A stretch of DNA of 64,000 nt from positions 1 to 64,000 of the forward strand of contig CALUKU010000015.1 in assembly GCA_944321295.1 (NCBI GenBank), written 5' to 3'. The notes under the pieces were generated by a model. The model had not been told where the DNA came from and did no database searches. It was given only the letters and a program-made list of their open reading frames with translations. Position numbers and translations under genes: made by a program. Within the stretch, counting starts at the first letter, position 1; every line of letters starts with the position of its first letter. Shown here one piece after another: positions 26,025 to 36,000 of the stretch. The DNA is from an uncultured Prevotella sp. GTDB lineage: Bacteria > Bacteroidota > Bacteroidia > Bacteroidales > Bacteroidaceae.

Positions 26025-27176
26025 ATGAAGATTACGAACCTGCTGCTCGGCGCGGCCTTGTGCTGCTCGCTCACGTCTTGTTTCAAGGATGAGCCGCTCA
26101 ACGCCGAGTGCGACATCGAGCAGGCTTACGTCCACGCCGACGTTCCCACAGACATATTCTTCGCGGCCAGCGACACGCTCGTCAACGTGCTCTCAGACGT
26201 CACCGAAGTAACGTTCCGCGTAAAGCCGGACGCCGACCTCTCGGCCATGGCGCCCGTGTTCCGCGTCACCGAGGGCGCCACCGTCAGCCCGGCCAACGGC
26301 TCGGTGCACGACTTCAGCGACGGCCGCGCGGTCACGTACACCGTCACCAGCCAGGACGGGGCGTGGAAGCGTGAATACAACGTGTCGTTCAAGACGTACA
26401 ACCCCATAAGCAAGTATGACTTCGAGCACTACAAGCTGGTGCCCGGACAGAACGGAGGCGAGTTCTACCAGTGGACCGACCTCAACCCCGACGGCAGCGA
26501 AGCCGGCAACTGGGCCACGGGCAACGGCGGCTTCAACCTGAGCATGAGCACCGCCGCGCCCGACGAATACCCCTCCGCCACGACCGAGGGCCACACGGGA
26601 CAGGGCGTCAAGCTCGTCACGCGCGACACCGGCCCCCTGGGCAACCTGCCCGGCATGTACATGCCCATTGCCGCCGGCAACCTCTTCTTGGGCTACTTCG
26701 ACGTGAGCAAGGCGCTTACCGAAACCATGCAGGCCACCAACTTCGGCCTGCCCTTCGACCGCCGTCCGCTGCGCCTCACGGGCTGGTATAAGTACCATCC
26801 GGGCGAGAAATTCATCGACAAGTACAAGAACGAATACCCCAAACGCACCGACATCGGCGACATCTACGCCGTGCTCTACCGCAACCACGACGACCAGGGC
26901 AACGCCTTCGTGCTGCACGGCGACGACGTGAAGACCAGCCGGTACATCGTGGCCATGGCGCAGGTGCCCGAGATAAAGACCACCGACGACTGGACATACT
27001 TCGAGGTAGACTTCGAATACACTGCCGACATCGACCCCGAAACGCTCGCCAGCCAGGGCTACAGCCTCGCCGTAGTATGCACCTCGAGCATCGAGGGAGC
27101 CACCTTCAGCGGAGCCATCGGCAGCACGCTCTACGTTGACGAGATAGAAGTAATCTGGGACCAAACAAACGAATGA
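26025..27176 (+). CDS. PCMD-domain lipoprotein
   Basis: 383 aa. Lipoprotein signal MKITNLLLGAALCCSLTSC (Cys about 19). An N-terminal immunoglobulin-like segment (about 35-125) has the look of DUF-type cell-surface domains (VTEVTFRVKPDADLS, WKREYNVSFKTY). The PCMD domain (putative carbohydrate metabolism domain) fills about 130-380: YDFEHYKL, QWTDLNPDGSEAGNWATGNG, GHTGQGVKLVTRDTG, and a C-terminal STLYVDEIEVIWD strand. The fold is likely a beta-sandwich binding domain at the cell surface; the ligand is not known. The stop codon overlaps a possible ATG of the next gene (ATGA). Confidence 0.85.
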   Translation: MKITNLLLGAALCCSLTSCFKDEPLNAECDIEQAYVHADVPTDIFFAASDTLVNVLSDVTEVTFRVKPDADLSAMAPVFRVTEGATVSPANGSVHDFSDGRAVTYTVTSQDGAWKREYNVSFKTYNPISKYDFEHYKLVPGQNGGEFYQWTDLNPDGSEAGNWATGNGGFNLSMSTAAPDEYPSATTEGHTGQGVKLVTRDTGPLGNLPGMYMPIAAGNLFLGYFDVSKALTETMQATNFGLPFDRRPLRLTGWYKYHPGEKFIDKYKNEYPKRTDIGDIYAVLYRNHDDQGNAFVLHGDDVKTSRYIVAMAQVPEIKTTDDWTYFEVDFEYTADIDPETLASQGYSLAVVCTSSIEGATFSGAIGSTLYVDEIEVIWDQTNE

Positions 27177-27178
27177 CA

Positions 27179-27931
27179 ATGAAGAAAACCATACTGACAC
27201 TGCTACTGGCCGCTACGGCGGCCGTACAGGCGCCGGCCGGAGGCCTGCTCGACGGCCTTACATACTACCTGCGCTTCGGCTACAGCATAGGAGGCACCGC
27301 CCCCATGGGCATGCCCGCCACGATAAGAAGCATGGACAAGTTTACGCTGTCGCCCAACTTCAACCTCGGCCTCGGCGTCTACCGCGACCTCAACCGCCAC
27401 TGGGGACTCACCACCGGACTCTACCTCGAGAACAAGGGAATGAAGGTCGACGCCACCGTTAAGAACTACCACATGGCCATCGTGCGCGGAGGACAGAGCC
27501 TCGAGGGCAACTTCACCGGCGGCGTCAAGATGGACGTGGAGCAGTGGATGCTCACCCTGCCCCTCATGGCTACCTACTCGTTCAGCAACAACGTCAGCGT
27601 CTACCTCGGCCCCTACCTCTCTTACGTGCGCTCGCACAAGTTCACCGGCTACGCCTACGGCGGCTACATACGCGTTGGCGACCCCACGGGAGCCAAGGTG
27701 GAGATAGGCACCGACGAGGGCAGCCGCGGCTCTTACGACTTCTCCGACGACATGCGCTCGTGGCAGTTCGGCATGCTGGCCGGCGTCAACTGGACGTTCT
27801 ACAAGCGCTGGGGCGTCTTCGCCGACCTGTCGTGGGGCTTCACCGACATCTTCGACAGCGACTTCGAAACGATTGACATGAGCCTGTATCCCGTCTACGG
27901 AACCATCGGCATATCGTACAGGATAAAGTAA
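27179..27931 (+). CDS. Outer-membrane beta-barrel protein (porin-like family)
   Basis: 250 aa from the ATG at 27179, which begins MKKTILTLLLAATAAVQAPA, a standard signal peptide; an ATG two codons earlier (27173) overlaps the preceding stop. The mature part has alternating strands typical of the PF13568-like 8-stranded barrels: FNLGLGVYRDLNRHWGLTTG, ENKGMKVDA, MLTLPLMATYSFSNNVSVYL, WQFGMLAGVNWTFYKRWGVF, ending GTIGISYRIK with a terminal Lys after the barrel strand. Co-transcribed with the PCMD lipoprotein before it and the calycin-like protein after it. Confidence 0.8.
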   Translation: MKKTILTLLLAATAAVQAPAGGLLDGLTYYLRFGYSIGGTAPMGMPATIRSMDKFTLSPNFNLGLGVYRDLNRHWGLTTGLYLENKGMKVDATVKNYHMAIVRGGQSLEGNFTGGVKMDVEQWMLTLPLMATYSFSNNVSVYLGPYLSYVRSHKFTGYAYGGYIRVGDPTGAKVEIGTDEGSRGSYDFSDDMRSWQFGMLAGVNWTFYKRWGVFADLSWGFTDIFDSDFETIDMSLYPVYGTIGISYRIK

Positions 27932-27969
27932 CAGCATATTAACGACAACATAACCAAAACATTAACGAC

Positions 27970-29607
27970 ATGAAGAAAATCTTTACACTTATGGCTGCGG
28001 CCGTCATGGCCATGACCGCCGGCGCCGAGGACTACACCGACCAGTTGGCCATAACGCTCAACGGCTCGGCCCCGATGAAGAGCGAAGCCACGATAACCGT
28101 CAACCCCGAGGAAGGCGCTGACGGCACATACACCATCGTGCTCAACAAGTTCAGCTTCCAAGGCCTGCTCATCGGCGACGTGACAATCACCGGCGTGAAA
28201 GGCACTACGACGAGTGCCGCCGGCGGATACACCTTCTTCAACGAGGTGGTAGACCAGGAGGCAGCCATCACCAACGGCGACATGATTGCCACCCTGCTCG
28301 GCAACAAGGTTAACGTTTCAATCAAGCCCGGCTCGTGGATGAACGCCGACAAGATGCACCTCGTCATCAACCTGCCCGTCAAGATAGCAATGCTGGGACA
28401 GGACTTTGACGTCGTAGCCGTGTTCGGCGACGGCGGATACCAGATTCCCAACTCTGACTTCGAGGCTTTCCATACGGCCACGTTCACCAAGGAGGGTATC
28501 TTCGGCGGCGAGCCTACCGTCTATACGAGCGACGAGCCGAACGCATGGCACTCTTTCATGAGCAGCACGGGAGCTTTAGCATCCTTCGTAAGCGACACGC
28601 CTCACACGTTCATCTCCGACGACGTGCGCCCCGGCTCTGAGGGCACGAAGAGCGTGATGGTTACGTCAGGCCTGGTCTTCGGCTCCATTCCCGCCAACGG
28701 AACAATCACCACAGGACAGATGCAGGCCGGCGCTATAGACGCTGCAAGCACTGACAACTGCGCCTTCCTCGACTTCGCCAACGAGGACGTCGACGACAAC
28801 GGCGACCCCTTCTACACCGTGATGACCGGCACGCCCGACGCCATCTCGATGTGGGTTAAGTTCAAGCAGGGCACGATAAAGATTGAAGAAGGCGCCAACC
28901 CCGACGACTATAAGTACGCTACCGTCAGCGCAATAATCACCGACGGCACCCGCACGCAGGACCCCGCGCCCGCCGACGCCTCTACCGACAACATCGTAGC
29001 AAAGGCCCAGAACGCCAAGATAGAGAGCAACGGAGGCGAGTGGCAGCAGATAGTAGTGCCCTTCGACTATGACACTTACGCCGGCAACGACGCCCAGGCT
29101 AAGGCCATCCTCGTAACCGTTTCAACCAACGCTCTGCCCGGCGTGGGCAGCTCTGACGCCGATAACCCCGACGTTTTGTATCTCGACGACGTAGAGTTGG
29201 TTTACAATGCCGGCCTGAGCAAGCTCACCTGCAACGGCACCGACGTCGAGCTGGAGGAAGGCAAGTTCGATTATGAGATTGAAGACCCGAGCATCGCAGA
29301 GGCCGAGCCCGTGATCGAGGCCGTTTCAGACGGCCGCGGAGCTTACGTAGCAACCGACGTCGTGCCGACTTCAACCGGCTACAAGGCTACGATCTACGTT
29401 AACTCTAACGACATGAAGACGTCAAACACTTACACGCTTGCCGTAAACAAGACGGCTTCAGGCATAGAGAACATCGACGCCGAGGGCGCCGACAACGCCG
29501 TTGAGGCAATCTACAACGTTAACGGCCAGCGCGTAAACGAGCTGCAGAAGGGTATCAACATCGTTCGCAAGGCTGACGGCACTACCGTTAAGGTGCTGAA
29601 GAAATAA
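27970..29607 (+). CDS. Secreted calycin-like / PCMD protein with C-terminal sorting-like domain
   Basis: 545 aa. Signal peptide MKKIFTLMAAAVMAMTAGA. A calycin-like domain (about 20-150) starts DYTDQLAITLNG and includes TYTIVLNKFSFQG. A PCMD domain (about 155-410) follows, with PNSDFEAFHT, SVMVTSGLVFG, AISMWVKFKQG and DVLYLDDVELVY. The last 80 residues end with AIYNVNGQRVNELQKGINIV and a short basic tail, the form of C-terminal domains that direct type IX secretion or surface attachment in Bacteroidota. It shares the PCMD fold with the first gene of the module. A strong terminator follows. Confidence 0.8.
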   Translation: MKKIFTLMAAAVMAMTAGAEDYTDQLAITLNGSAPMKSEATITVNPEEGADGTYTIVLNKFSFQGLLIGDVTITGVKGTTTSAAGGYTFFNEVVDQEAAITNGDMIATLLGNKVNVSIKPGSWMNADKMHLVINLPVKIAMLGQDFDVVAVFGDGGYQIPNSDFEAFHTATFTKEGIFGGEPTVYTSDEPNAWHSFMSSTGALASFVSDTPHTFISDDVRPGSEGTKSVMVTSGLVFGSIPANGTITTGQMQAGAIDAASTDNCAFLDFANEDVDDNGDPFYTVMTGTPDAISMWVKFKQGTIKIEEGANPDDYKYATVSAIITDGTRTQDPAPADASTDNIVAKAQNAKIESNGGEWQQIVVPFDYDTYAGNDAQAKAILVTVSTNALPGVGSSDADNPDVLYLDDVELVYNAGLSKLTCNGTDVELEEGKFDYEIEDPSIAEAEPVIEAVSDGRGAYVATDVVPTSTGYKATIYVNSNDMKTSNTYTLAVNKTASGIENIDAEGADNAVEAIYNVNGQRVNELQKGINIVRKADGTTVKVLKK

Positions 29608-29640
29608 GGCAAAGCAGACTTTTACGAAGTTTTTACTGAT

Positions 29641-29677
29641 AAAAATCCCGGACGTCATGCGGCGTCCGGGATTTTTT
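29641..29677 (+). terminator. Rho-independent terminator of the PCMD module
   Basis: AAAAATCCCGGACG / CGTCCGGGATTTTT with an 8-nt loop and a T run. The box TAGCTTTG (29680-29687), just past it, may be the -7 element for the next gene. Confidence 0.9.
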
Positions 29678-29786
29678 CGTAGCTTTGCATTGCGGCGGCG
29701 AACGGCCTGCCGCGCGGCGGCCGCCGATGGCAATACGTCTGCCGTCAGCCGCCTTTACGACCTTAACTCCTTAAATTACTGATGAT

Positions 29787-31100
29787 ATGGAAGCCCTCCT
29801 GCAATATGTCTGGAAGCACAAGATGTTCCCCCTCGGACAGCTCGCGACGGTCGACGGACGCGCCGTTGAGGTGATAGACACGGGCCTGCAGAACACCGAC
29901 GCGGGGCCCGACTTCTTCAATGCGAAGGTGAAGATAGGCGGCACCGTGTGGGTAGGCAACGTCGAGTTGCACGATAAGTCGTCCGCATGGACGGCCCACG
30001 GCCACGACCGCGACCACGCTTACGACAACGTCGTGCTGCACGTGGCGACGGAGATTGACGCCGACGTGGCTACGGCCGGCGGCCGCGTGGTGCCCCAGAT
30101 GAGGCTTGAGGTGCCGCAGGCGGTGGCCGCCAACTACGAGTCCCTGCTCTCGATAGACCGCTATCCGCCGTGTTTCGCCGTCATACCCCGGCTCGACCGC
30201 CTCACCGTTCACGGCTGGATGAGCCGCCTCGTGGCCGAACGGCTCGAGCTGAAGACCGAGGCCATCATGCGCAGGGTGGAGCTTTGCGACGGCTCTTGGG
30301 AGTCGGCGCTGTTCGTTACGATGGCCCGCAACTACGGTTTCGGCGTCAACGGCGACGCCTTCGAGCGCTGGGCGCTGGGCATACCCTTGCAGGCCGTGGC
30401 CCGTCACCGTGACGACATCTTCCAGGTTGAGGCCGTGTTCATGGGTCAGGCGGGGCTGCTCGACCCCTCGGCGCTGCCCGCCCGCGGCCGTGACGAGGCC
30501 GAGGGCGACGGGTATTACCTCCGCCTGAAAGGCGAGTACGAGTATCTGGCCCATAAGTTCGGGCTTAGGCCGATGGACCCGGGCGCATGGAAGTTCCTGC
30601 GCATGCGTCCGCAGAACTTCCCTCACATACGCATCGCGCAGCTGGCCCGCCTCTACCACTCGCGTAGGGCCGACCTTAGCCGCCTCGTAGAGTGCGCCTC
30701 GGCCGAGCAGATGCGCGGCCTGCTGGCCACCGAGGTGACGCCTTACTGGGCGACGCACTACGCCTTCGGCAGCCCTTGCGGCCGCTCGCGCAAGAGCCTT
30801 ACGCAGGCTTCGCTCGACCTTATTATCATCAACACGGCCGTGCCAATGCTCTTCGCCTACGGCCGCCACAGGCGCGACGAGGCCTTGTGCGCCCGCGCTT
30901 TCGACATGCTGGCGCAGCTGAAGGCCGAGAACAACCACATCGTGCGCCTGTGGAGCCGGTGCGGACTGAAGGCCGACAACGCCGCCGACAGCCAGGCGCT
31001 GATACAGCTTAAGAAGGAGTATTGCGACAGGAAGGACTGTCTGAGGTGCCGTTTCGGCTACGAATATTTAAGGTATAAGCCTCAGTCGGCGGGCCGGTGA
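29787..31100 (+). CDS. DUF2851 family protein
   Basis: 437 aa, no signal peptide. It matches the DUF2851 family of Bacteroidota: start MEALLQYVWKHKMFPLGQL, then TGLQNTDAGPDFFNAKVKIG, GNVELHDKSSAW and YDNVVLHV in the first 90 residues, and FYLRL-like and RPQNFPHIRIAQLA segments further on. The C-terminus has CDRKDCLRCRFGYEYL, a Cys cluster (CxxxxCxxC) that might bind metal. The N-terminal D/E-rich region (DAGPDFFNAKV, VELH) is reminiscent of nuclease-like cores, but no function is established. Stands alone in its orientation, facing a glycosyltransferase gene. Confidence 0.85.
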   Translation: MEALLQYVWKHKMFPLGQLATVDGRAVEVIDTGLQNTDAGPDFFNAKVKIGGTVWVGNVELHDKSSAWTAHGHDRDHAYDNVVLHVATEIDADVATAGGRVVPQMRLEVPQAVAANYESLLSIDRYPPCFAVIPRLDRLTVHGWMSRLVAERLELKTEAIMRRVELCDGSWESALFVTMARNYGFGVNGDAFERWALGIPLQAVARHRDDIFQVEAVFMGQAGLLDPSALPARGRDEAEGDGYYLRLKGEYEYLAHKFGLRPMDPGAWKFLRMRPQNFPHIRIAQLARLYHSRRADLSRLVECASAEQMRGLLATEVTPYWATHYAFGSPCGRSRKSLTQASLDLIIINTAVPMLFAYGRHRRDEALCARAFDMLAQLKAENNHIVRLWSRCGLKADNAADSQALIQLKKEYCDRKDCLRCRFGYEYLRYKPQSAGR

Positions 31101-31130
31101 TGGCCGCGGCGGCTGAGGCTTATCTTGTTT
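31075..31130. terminator. Bidirectional hairpin between DUF2851 and the glycosyltransferase
   Basis: ATAAGCCTCAG (31075-31085) pairs with CTGAGGCTTAT (31113-31123), followed by TTGTTTTT. The left arm overlaps the end of the DUF2851 coding region. Confidence 0.65.
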
Positions 31131-31167
31131 TTCAATGGTTTTTATTCTTGTTCAGGCACCGTAAGGC

Positions 31168-32325
31168 TCAGGCCACGCTCGTCTTGAGGCGCCTTATAAG
31201 GTGCAGGTAGCGGTCGTACACCTCGTCGGCTATCTCGCTCCAGGGGCGCGCTATGGTCTTGCGTGCGTTGCTTCCGGCGGCCGTCAGCAGGGCCTTGTCG
31301 CCCATGAGGGCGGCCAGCCGCTCGGCCAGGGCATGCTCGTCGGCGCGGCAGGTGAAGCCGTTCATGCCGTCGGCCACGACGCCCGCCGCCGTAGAGCCTG
31401 CGGCCAGCAGCGCCGGTGTTTCCATGGCGGCTGCCTCGCGCACCACGAGCGGCGCGTTGTCGTAGAGCGAGGGGAACACGAATAGGTCGGCCGCGGCGTA
31501 GCAGCGCTTCAGCAGCAGGCGGTCGGCCACCTGCCCCATGAACGTTATCCTGCCGTCAAGTCCTTTCGATTTGGCGAGTTGTTTCAGCTCCTCGGCGGCG
31601 TAGCCCGTGCCGATGAAGAACATGTGCCAGCGGCGGTCGCGCAGGCGTGAGAGGGCTCGGATTATCAGGTGAGGGTTCTTTTCGTAGATGTGCTGCCCCA
31701 CGAAGAGCAACATCGGCTCGTGGGCCGACACGCCCAGCATGGCGCGCCCCTCGTTGCGCAGGGGCGTTATGTCGTCGGCCGTAGCCATGTCGTTGCCGTT
31801 GTCAACCACCTCAACGCGCCCTCGGTAGCCGTATTCGCGCAGCGTTTCGGCCACGCCGGCCTGCGGCACCCACACCTCGTCGGCCTGGTTGTAGAAGTCG
31901 ACGATGTTCTTGACGAGGTAATCTACGATCGTCTTCGACGGCACCACCCGCTCGAAGTCGGCGCGGTATTTAGAGTGGAACGTGGCTACGAGCGGCACTT
32001 TCTGCTGCCGGGCCAGCCTCAGGGCCAACCGTCCTGACGAGAACGGGCTGTGGGCGTGCACTATCGAGAAGCCCACCCGGCTTATGCGCGAGCGGAAGTC
32101 GAGGTCGACGTAAGGCATGCCCATGCGGTAAGGCTTGCGCATGGGTATGGGTACGGAGAAGTAATCGTAGACGGGAAAGTCCTCGTCGTGCTTCGCGCCG
32201 GGCACGGCCGGCGTCACCACGCACACGTCGCCGCACTTGCGGTTGAGCCACCGGGCGTAGTTCTGTACGGTTACCGACACCCCGTCGATTACCGGGGGAT
32301 AGCAGTCGTTGAAAATGCCAATCAT
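31168..32325 (-). CDS. Glycosyltransferase family 4 protein
   Basis: 385 aa, cytoplasmic GT-B enzyme. The N-terminal domain shows GIFNDCYPPVIDGVSVTVQN (typical of GT4 glycolipid/mannosyl transferases) and VHAHSPFSSGRLALRLAR. The C-terminal donor domain has PMLLFVGQHIYEKNPHLIIR and TFMGQVADRLLLKRCYAAAD. The nucleotide-sugar motif E-x7-E reads SLYDNAPLVVREAAAME here, so the first Glu is Asp. Likely substrates are a sugar nucleotide and a lipid or surface glycan acceptor; which ones cannot be told. Single-gene unit. Confidence 0.88.
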   Translation of the reverse strand: MIGIFNDCYPPVIDGVSVTVQNYARWLNRKCGDVCVVTPAVPGAKHDEDFPVYDYFSVPIPMRKPYRMGMPYVDLDFRSRISRVGFSIVHAHSPFSSGRLALRLARQQKVPLVATFHSKYRADFERVVPSKTIVDYLVKNIVDFYNQADEVWVPQAGVAETLREYGYRGRVEVVDNGNDMATADDITPLRNEGRAMLGVSAHEPMLLFVGQHIYEKNPHLIIRALSRLRDRRWHMFFIGTGYAAEELKQLAKSKGLDGRITFMGQVADRLLLKRCYAAADLFVFPSLYDNAPLVVREAAAMETPALLAAGSTAAGVVADGMNGFTCRADEHALAERLAALMGDKALLTAAGSNARKTIARPWSEIADEVYDRYLHLIRRLKTSVA

Positions 32326-32567
32326 ATACTGAGTGTTTAGTTAAGGTCCGCGCAATGGGCGCGGCGTCGCGGTTGCGGGCCGTCAAGCGGCTGTGCCCTT
32401 AGCCTTGTCAATCCGTCAGGTGCAAGCTCTCGCGGCCGTCGCGTCTTGCCTGCCCGTAACCTCGGCGCCTGTCGTCCGTCTGATGCAAAGTAACAATATC
32501 ATAATTACCAAACGGTTGCAACGGGGTTAAGATAGTTTTATATTACGCACGGGCGGCGTGAGCTGGC

Positions 32568-32818
32568 TCATCCGCAAACCTGTTGGATAGTATGACTTTG
32601 TTTTTGACAAGTAAGCGCAAACAGAAGACACCCATTGTAGGGGCATAATTTATTATGCCCGCACGCCACCAGAGGGGCGTATAAATATCCGAACATCGAT
32701 GAAAATACGTTTCTTTGAAACGTGCGGACATAATAAATTATGTCCCTACAAGGACGGTGTTCTTTTCAATACTTTAATCATCTGCTTATTAAAAACCATC
32801 CAACTGACTTGCGGATGA
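32568..32818. mobile_element. MITE-like element (copy 2)
   Basis: 251 bp bounded by TCATCCGCAAA-CCT-GTTGGAT (32568-32588) and ATCCAACTG-ACTTGCGGATGA (32798-32818). The whole element is closely similar, in reverse orientation, to copy 5 at 48270-48540: both carry AGTATGACTTTGTTTTTGAC next to one end and the family A palindrome in the middle. The preceding spacer 32326-32567 shows no gene or clear promoter. Confidence 0.8.
32637..32749. repeat. GGACATAAT palindromic element (family A, copy 3, inside MITE copy 2)
   Basis: Left arm GTAGGGGCATAATTTATTAT, right arm CGTGCGGACATAATAAATTA; centre has ATCCGAACATCGATG. In this copy the left arm has GGGCATAAT instead of GGACATAAT. Confidence 0.85.
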
Positions 32819-32836
32819 CCCCGTGAGCTTATCTTT

Positions 32837-32906
32837 TACGCCGCAAAAGGTGTCCTTTTGCGGCGCGAAAGGCCGCCTTTCACACGGCGAAAGGCGGCCT
32901 CTTGCA
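32837..32906. repeat. GGCCGCCTTTC palindromic repeats (family C) beside MITE copy 2
   Basis: ACGCCGCAAAAGGTGTCC / TTTTGCGGCG, then GAAAGGCCGCCTTTC and GGCGAAAGGCGGCC. Starts 18 bp past the MITE terminal repeat and lies downstream of the receptor pseudogene. Confidence 0.75.
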
Positions 32907-33030
32907 ACGCGCTGGCCGTCAGGCGGTTGCACGGCCGGGCGGGGCGGGCGTGAAAAAAGGGCAGGCGCCCGTGGCGTCTGCCCCTTTATCGTGTTGCGGC
33001 CAGCCTTGGCCGCGTGCCTTGGCGGCGTGT

Positions 33031-36000
33031 TTAGTTGAAGTAATACTTCACTCCGATTTGCAGCTGCCAGCACTGGTTGTAGTTGCGGTTGAACTCCCAC
33101 GTGTTCACGGGGGCGTTGCCATCGCTGTCTTTCCACAACGAGAAGTAGGGAGTGTTGTTGGCGTCGCGGCCGTCGTATTTCAGTATGCGGCCGTTGTTGC
33201 AGCTGCTCATGTTCTTCTCCACGCCCCACTTCGAGTTGAACAGGTTGCCTATGTTCATGAAGTTGGCGCTGAGCTGCAGCTTGTGCATGGTGTTGCCAAT
33301 GCGCAGGTTGAAGTCGTGAGCCCAGCGGAAGTCGAAGCGGTGAACCCACGGTGCGTAGGCCGAGTAAGCCTCGGCGTACTCGCCCTTGTGGCTGCTGAGG
33401 TAGCTGTCCTGGTTGACGAACTGCCAGAAGGCCTGGCGGTCGGCCTCGTTGGTGAAGTGGATCTCGCTGTCGTCCTTCGGTATGTACATCAGGTCGTTCT
33501 GCACGCCGTCGCCGTTCATGTCGTTGGTGTAGGCGAAGCTGTAGCCGTTAGGGCGGTAGCCGGTGTAGAACAGTGTGAAGTGGTCGTTGTGGTAAGTGTA
33601 GCTGGCCGAGGCTATCACGCGGTCGGGGATGACGTACTCAGAGTTCTGCACGGTGCTGAAGTTGGCTCCGTTGACGGTGATGTTGCCCGTCCAGGTAGAG
33701 TAGGGGTCGTTGCCCGGCATGCCCGACACCTCCTTCATCACGGTGTGCGTGTAGGCCGCCATGAGCTGCAGGTTCTTTACGGGCTCGGCGGTGGCGGTGA
33801 AGTTCAGCGTCCATCCGTGTCCCTTGCTTGTGTTGGCCAGCACGCTGGCGCCCTGCTTAATGTCGTACAGCTTGTAGTCGGCAGGGTAAATCCAGCGGTT
33901 GTCGGCGCCGTTGAACCTCTGCCATGTCTGGTCGGGGTCCTTGATGTTGTAGTTAATCACCTTCACGTCGTTGATTTTACGTATGTAGGTGAACTCGCCC
34001 GTAAGCGTCAGCGGGAACGACACGGGCAGCTGGTAGTCGACGGCTATCGACGACTTCCACACCTGCGGCATCTTGAAGTCGTGCTCCACGCCGGCTATCT
34101 TGTCGGGGCGGTTGCCCTGCTCGGGGGTTATCGTGGCCGGCGCGCCCAGCTTGTCCCTGATTTCGTTGACGTCGGTGTATATCTTGCCGGCGAAGTTCTG
34201 CAGCAGCGGGTCTGACGAGGCCACCGTCCCGTCGTCGTTATACGTGGTGACGGCGGTTACGAGGTTCTGTATCATTCCCGAGTTGGTAGGCATGTTGGTG
34301 AAGAACACCAGGGGCAGACGGCCTGCGAAGAGGCCCGTGCCGCCGCGCACCTTGAGGGTCTTGTCGTTGAACACGTCCCACGTGAAACCTATGCGCGGAG
34401 AGTACTGTATGTTCGACTTCGGCCACTTGCCGGTGTCGATGCGGCGGCCGTTGAAGTTGAGGTCGTATATCGCGTTGTTGCGCATGAGGTCGTCGCTGTC
34501 GAACGTCAGCAGGTCGAAGCGTATGCCGCCCGTCAGCTTCAGGTTCTCAAGCACGTTCCATTCGTCCGCACGTACCATCCGTATTGGTTGAAGGCCACCT
34601 GCGCGTTGGGGTTCTGCTCGCCGTTGTAGCCGTAGCTCAGGGCCACCGACTCGGGAGCGGCGCCGCTGAGGAAGTCGTCAAGCGAGCGGTAGCGGTAGTA
34701 GCCCGTGCCGTTGCGCATGTAAGAGTTGTTTGCCATCTGGTGCTCGAACTTGAAGCCCGCCATCAGCTTGTGGTCGCCCAGGTAGTAAGTGAAGTTGTCG
34801 TTGATGGTCAGTATCTTGTTCTGCACGCGGTTGTTATGCGTGAACAGCTCGTAGCCGAGGCTCATGTAAGGGGTGAGGTCCTGGGTCACCGTTCCGTTCT
34901 CGACGGTGTAGCCGTTCATGATGTCGATGAAGGGGAAAGGCTTCGAGTCAGAGCCGCGCTTCTCGTCGATGTCGGTGTAGGTGAAGAGCAGCTGGTTCGA
35001 GATGTTGTTGCCGAAGCGGCTGTTAAGGTCGGCCGATATGGTGCTGATGGAGTTGTTCTGCGAGTAGAGCGAGTTAGAGAAGGCCATCGAGTACTGCGAG
35101 AAGCGGTTCATGTCGTAAAGGCGGTAGCCCGTGTCGCACGAGCTTCCGCTCGTCGAGTTCCATGCCGTGTTCTTCGTGTAGTTGTATCTTACGGCCAGAT
35201 GGTGGTTGTCCGTGATGTTCCAGTCGATGCGGGCGAGCAGCTTGAGGTTGTCCTCGTCGGCCGGGAAGTCGGTGAACGAGCCCGGGTCGTAGCCGTAGTT
35301 GCTTATCATGAAGTCGCGCACGCGCTGCATGTCGGCCACTGTAGTGCGCGATATGTAGTTGGTTGCGTCGCCCGTTCCGTCCTCAGACGCGCGCCAGCGG
35401 TTTACTACGGTAGGTATCTTAGAGTATTCTGCGTTGGCGAAGAAGAAGAGCTTGTCCTTCAGTATGGGGCCGCCGAGGGTGAAGCCGTAGGTGGTGTTGC
35501 GGTTGGTTCCGCGCTCGCCGAGGTCTTGGTCGGCCACTCGGTTGCCGTGCATGTTCTCGTTGTTGTGGTAGACGTAGGCCGTTCCGCGGAACGTGTTGGT
35601 GCCCGACTTCGTCACGGCGTTGATTCCTCCGCCTATGAAGTTGGTCTGGCGCACGTCATACGGGGCCACAACCACCTGCACCTCGTCGATGGCTTCCATC
35701 GAGATCGGGTTGCCGCCGCCGGGCAGTCCGTCGGTCAGTCCGAAGTTGTTGTTGAGGTTCGCGCCGTCGAGCGTGAAGTTGGTTGAGCGTCCGTCGCCGC
35801 CGGCGAGGCTCATGCCGTTGGCGTAAGGCGACACCCTTACGATGTCTTCAATGCTGCGGCTGACGGTCGGCAGGGCCTGTATCTGCGCGTTTGAGATGTT
35901 CGTCGTGGCGCCGGTCTTCTCGGCGGCGAACTTCGACGCGCTGCCCACTACCACCACTTCGCCCAGCTCGTTGACGTCTTCGGAGATGGATGCGTTGAGG

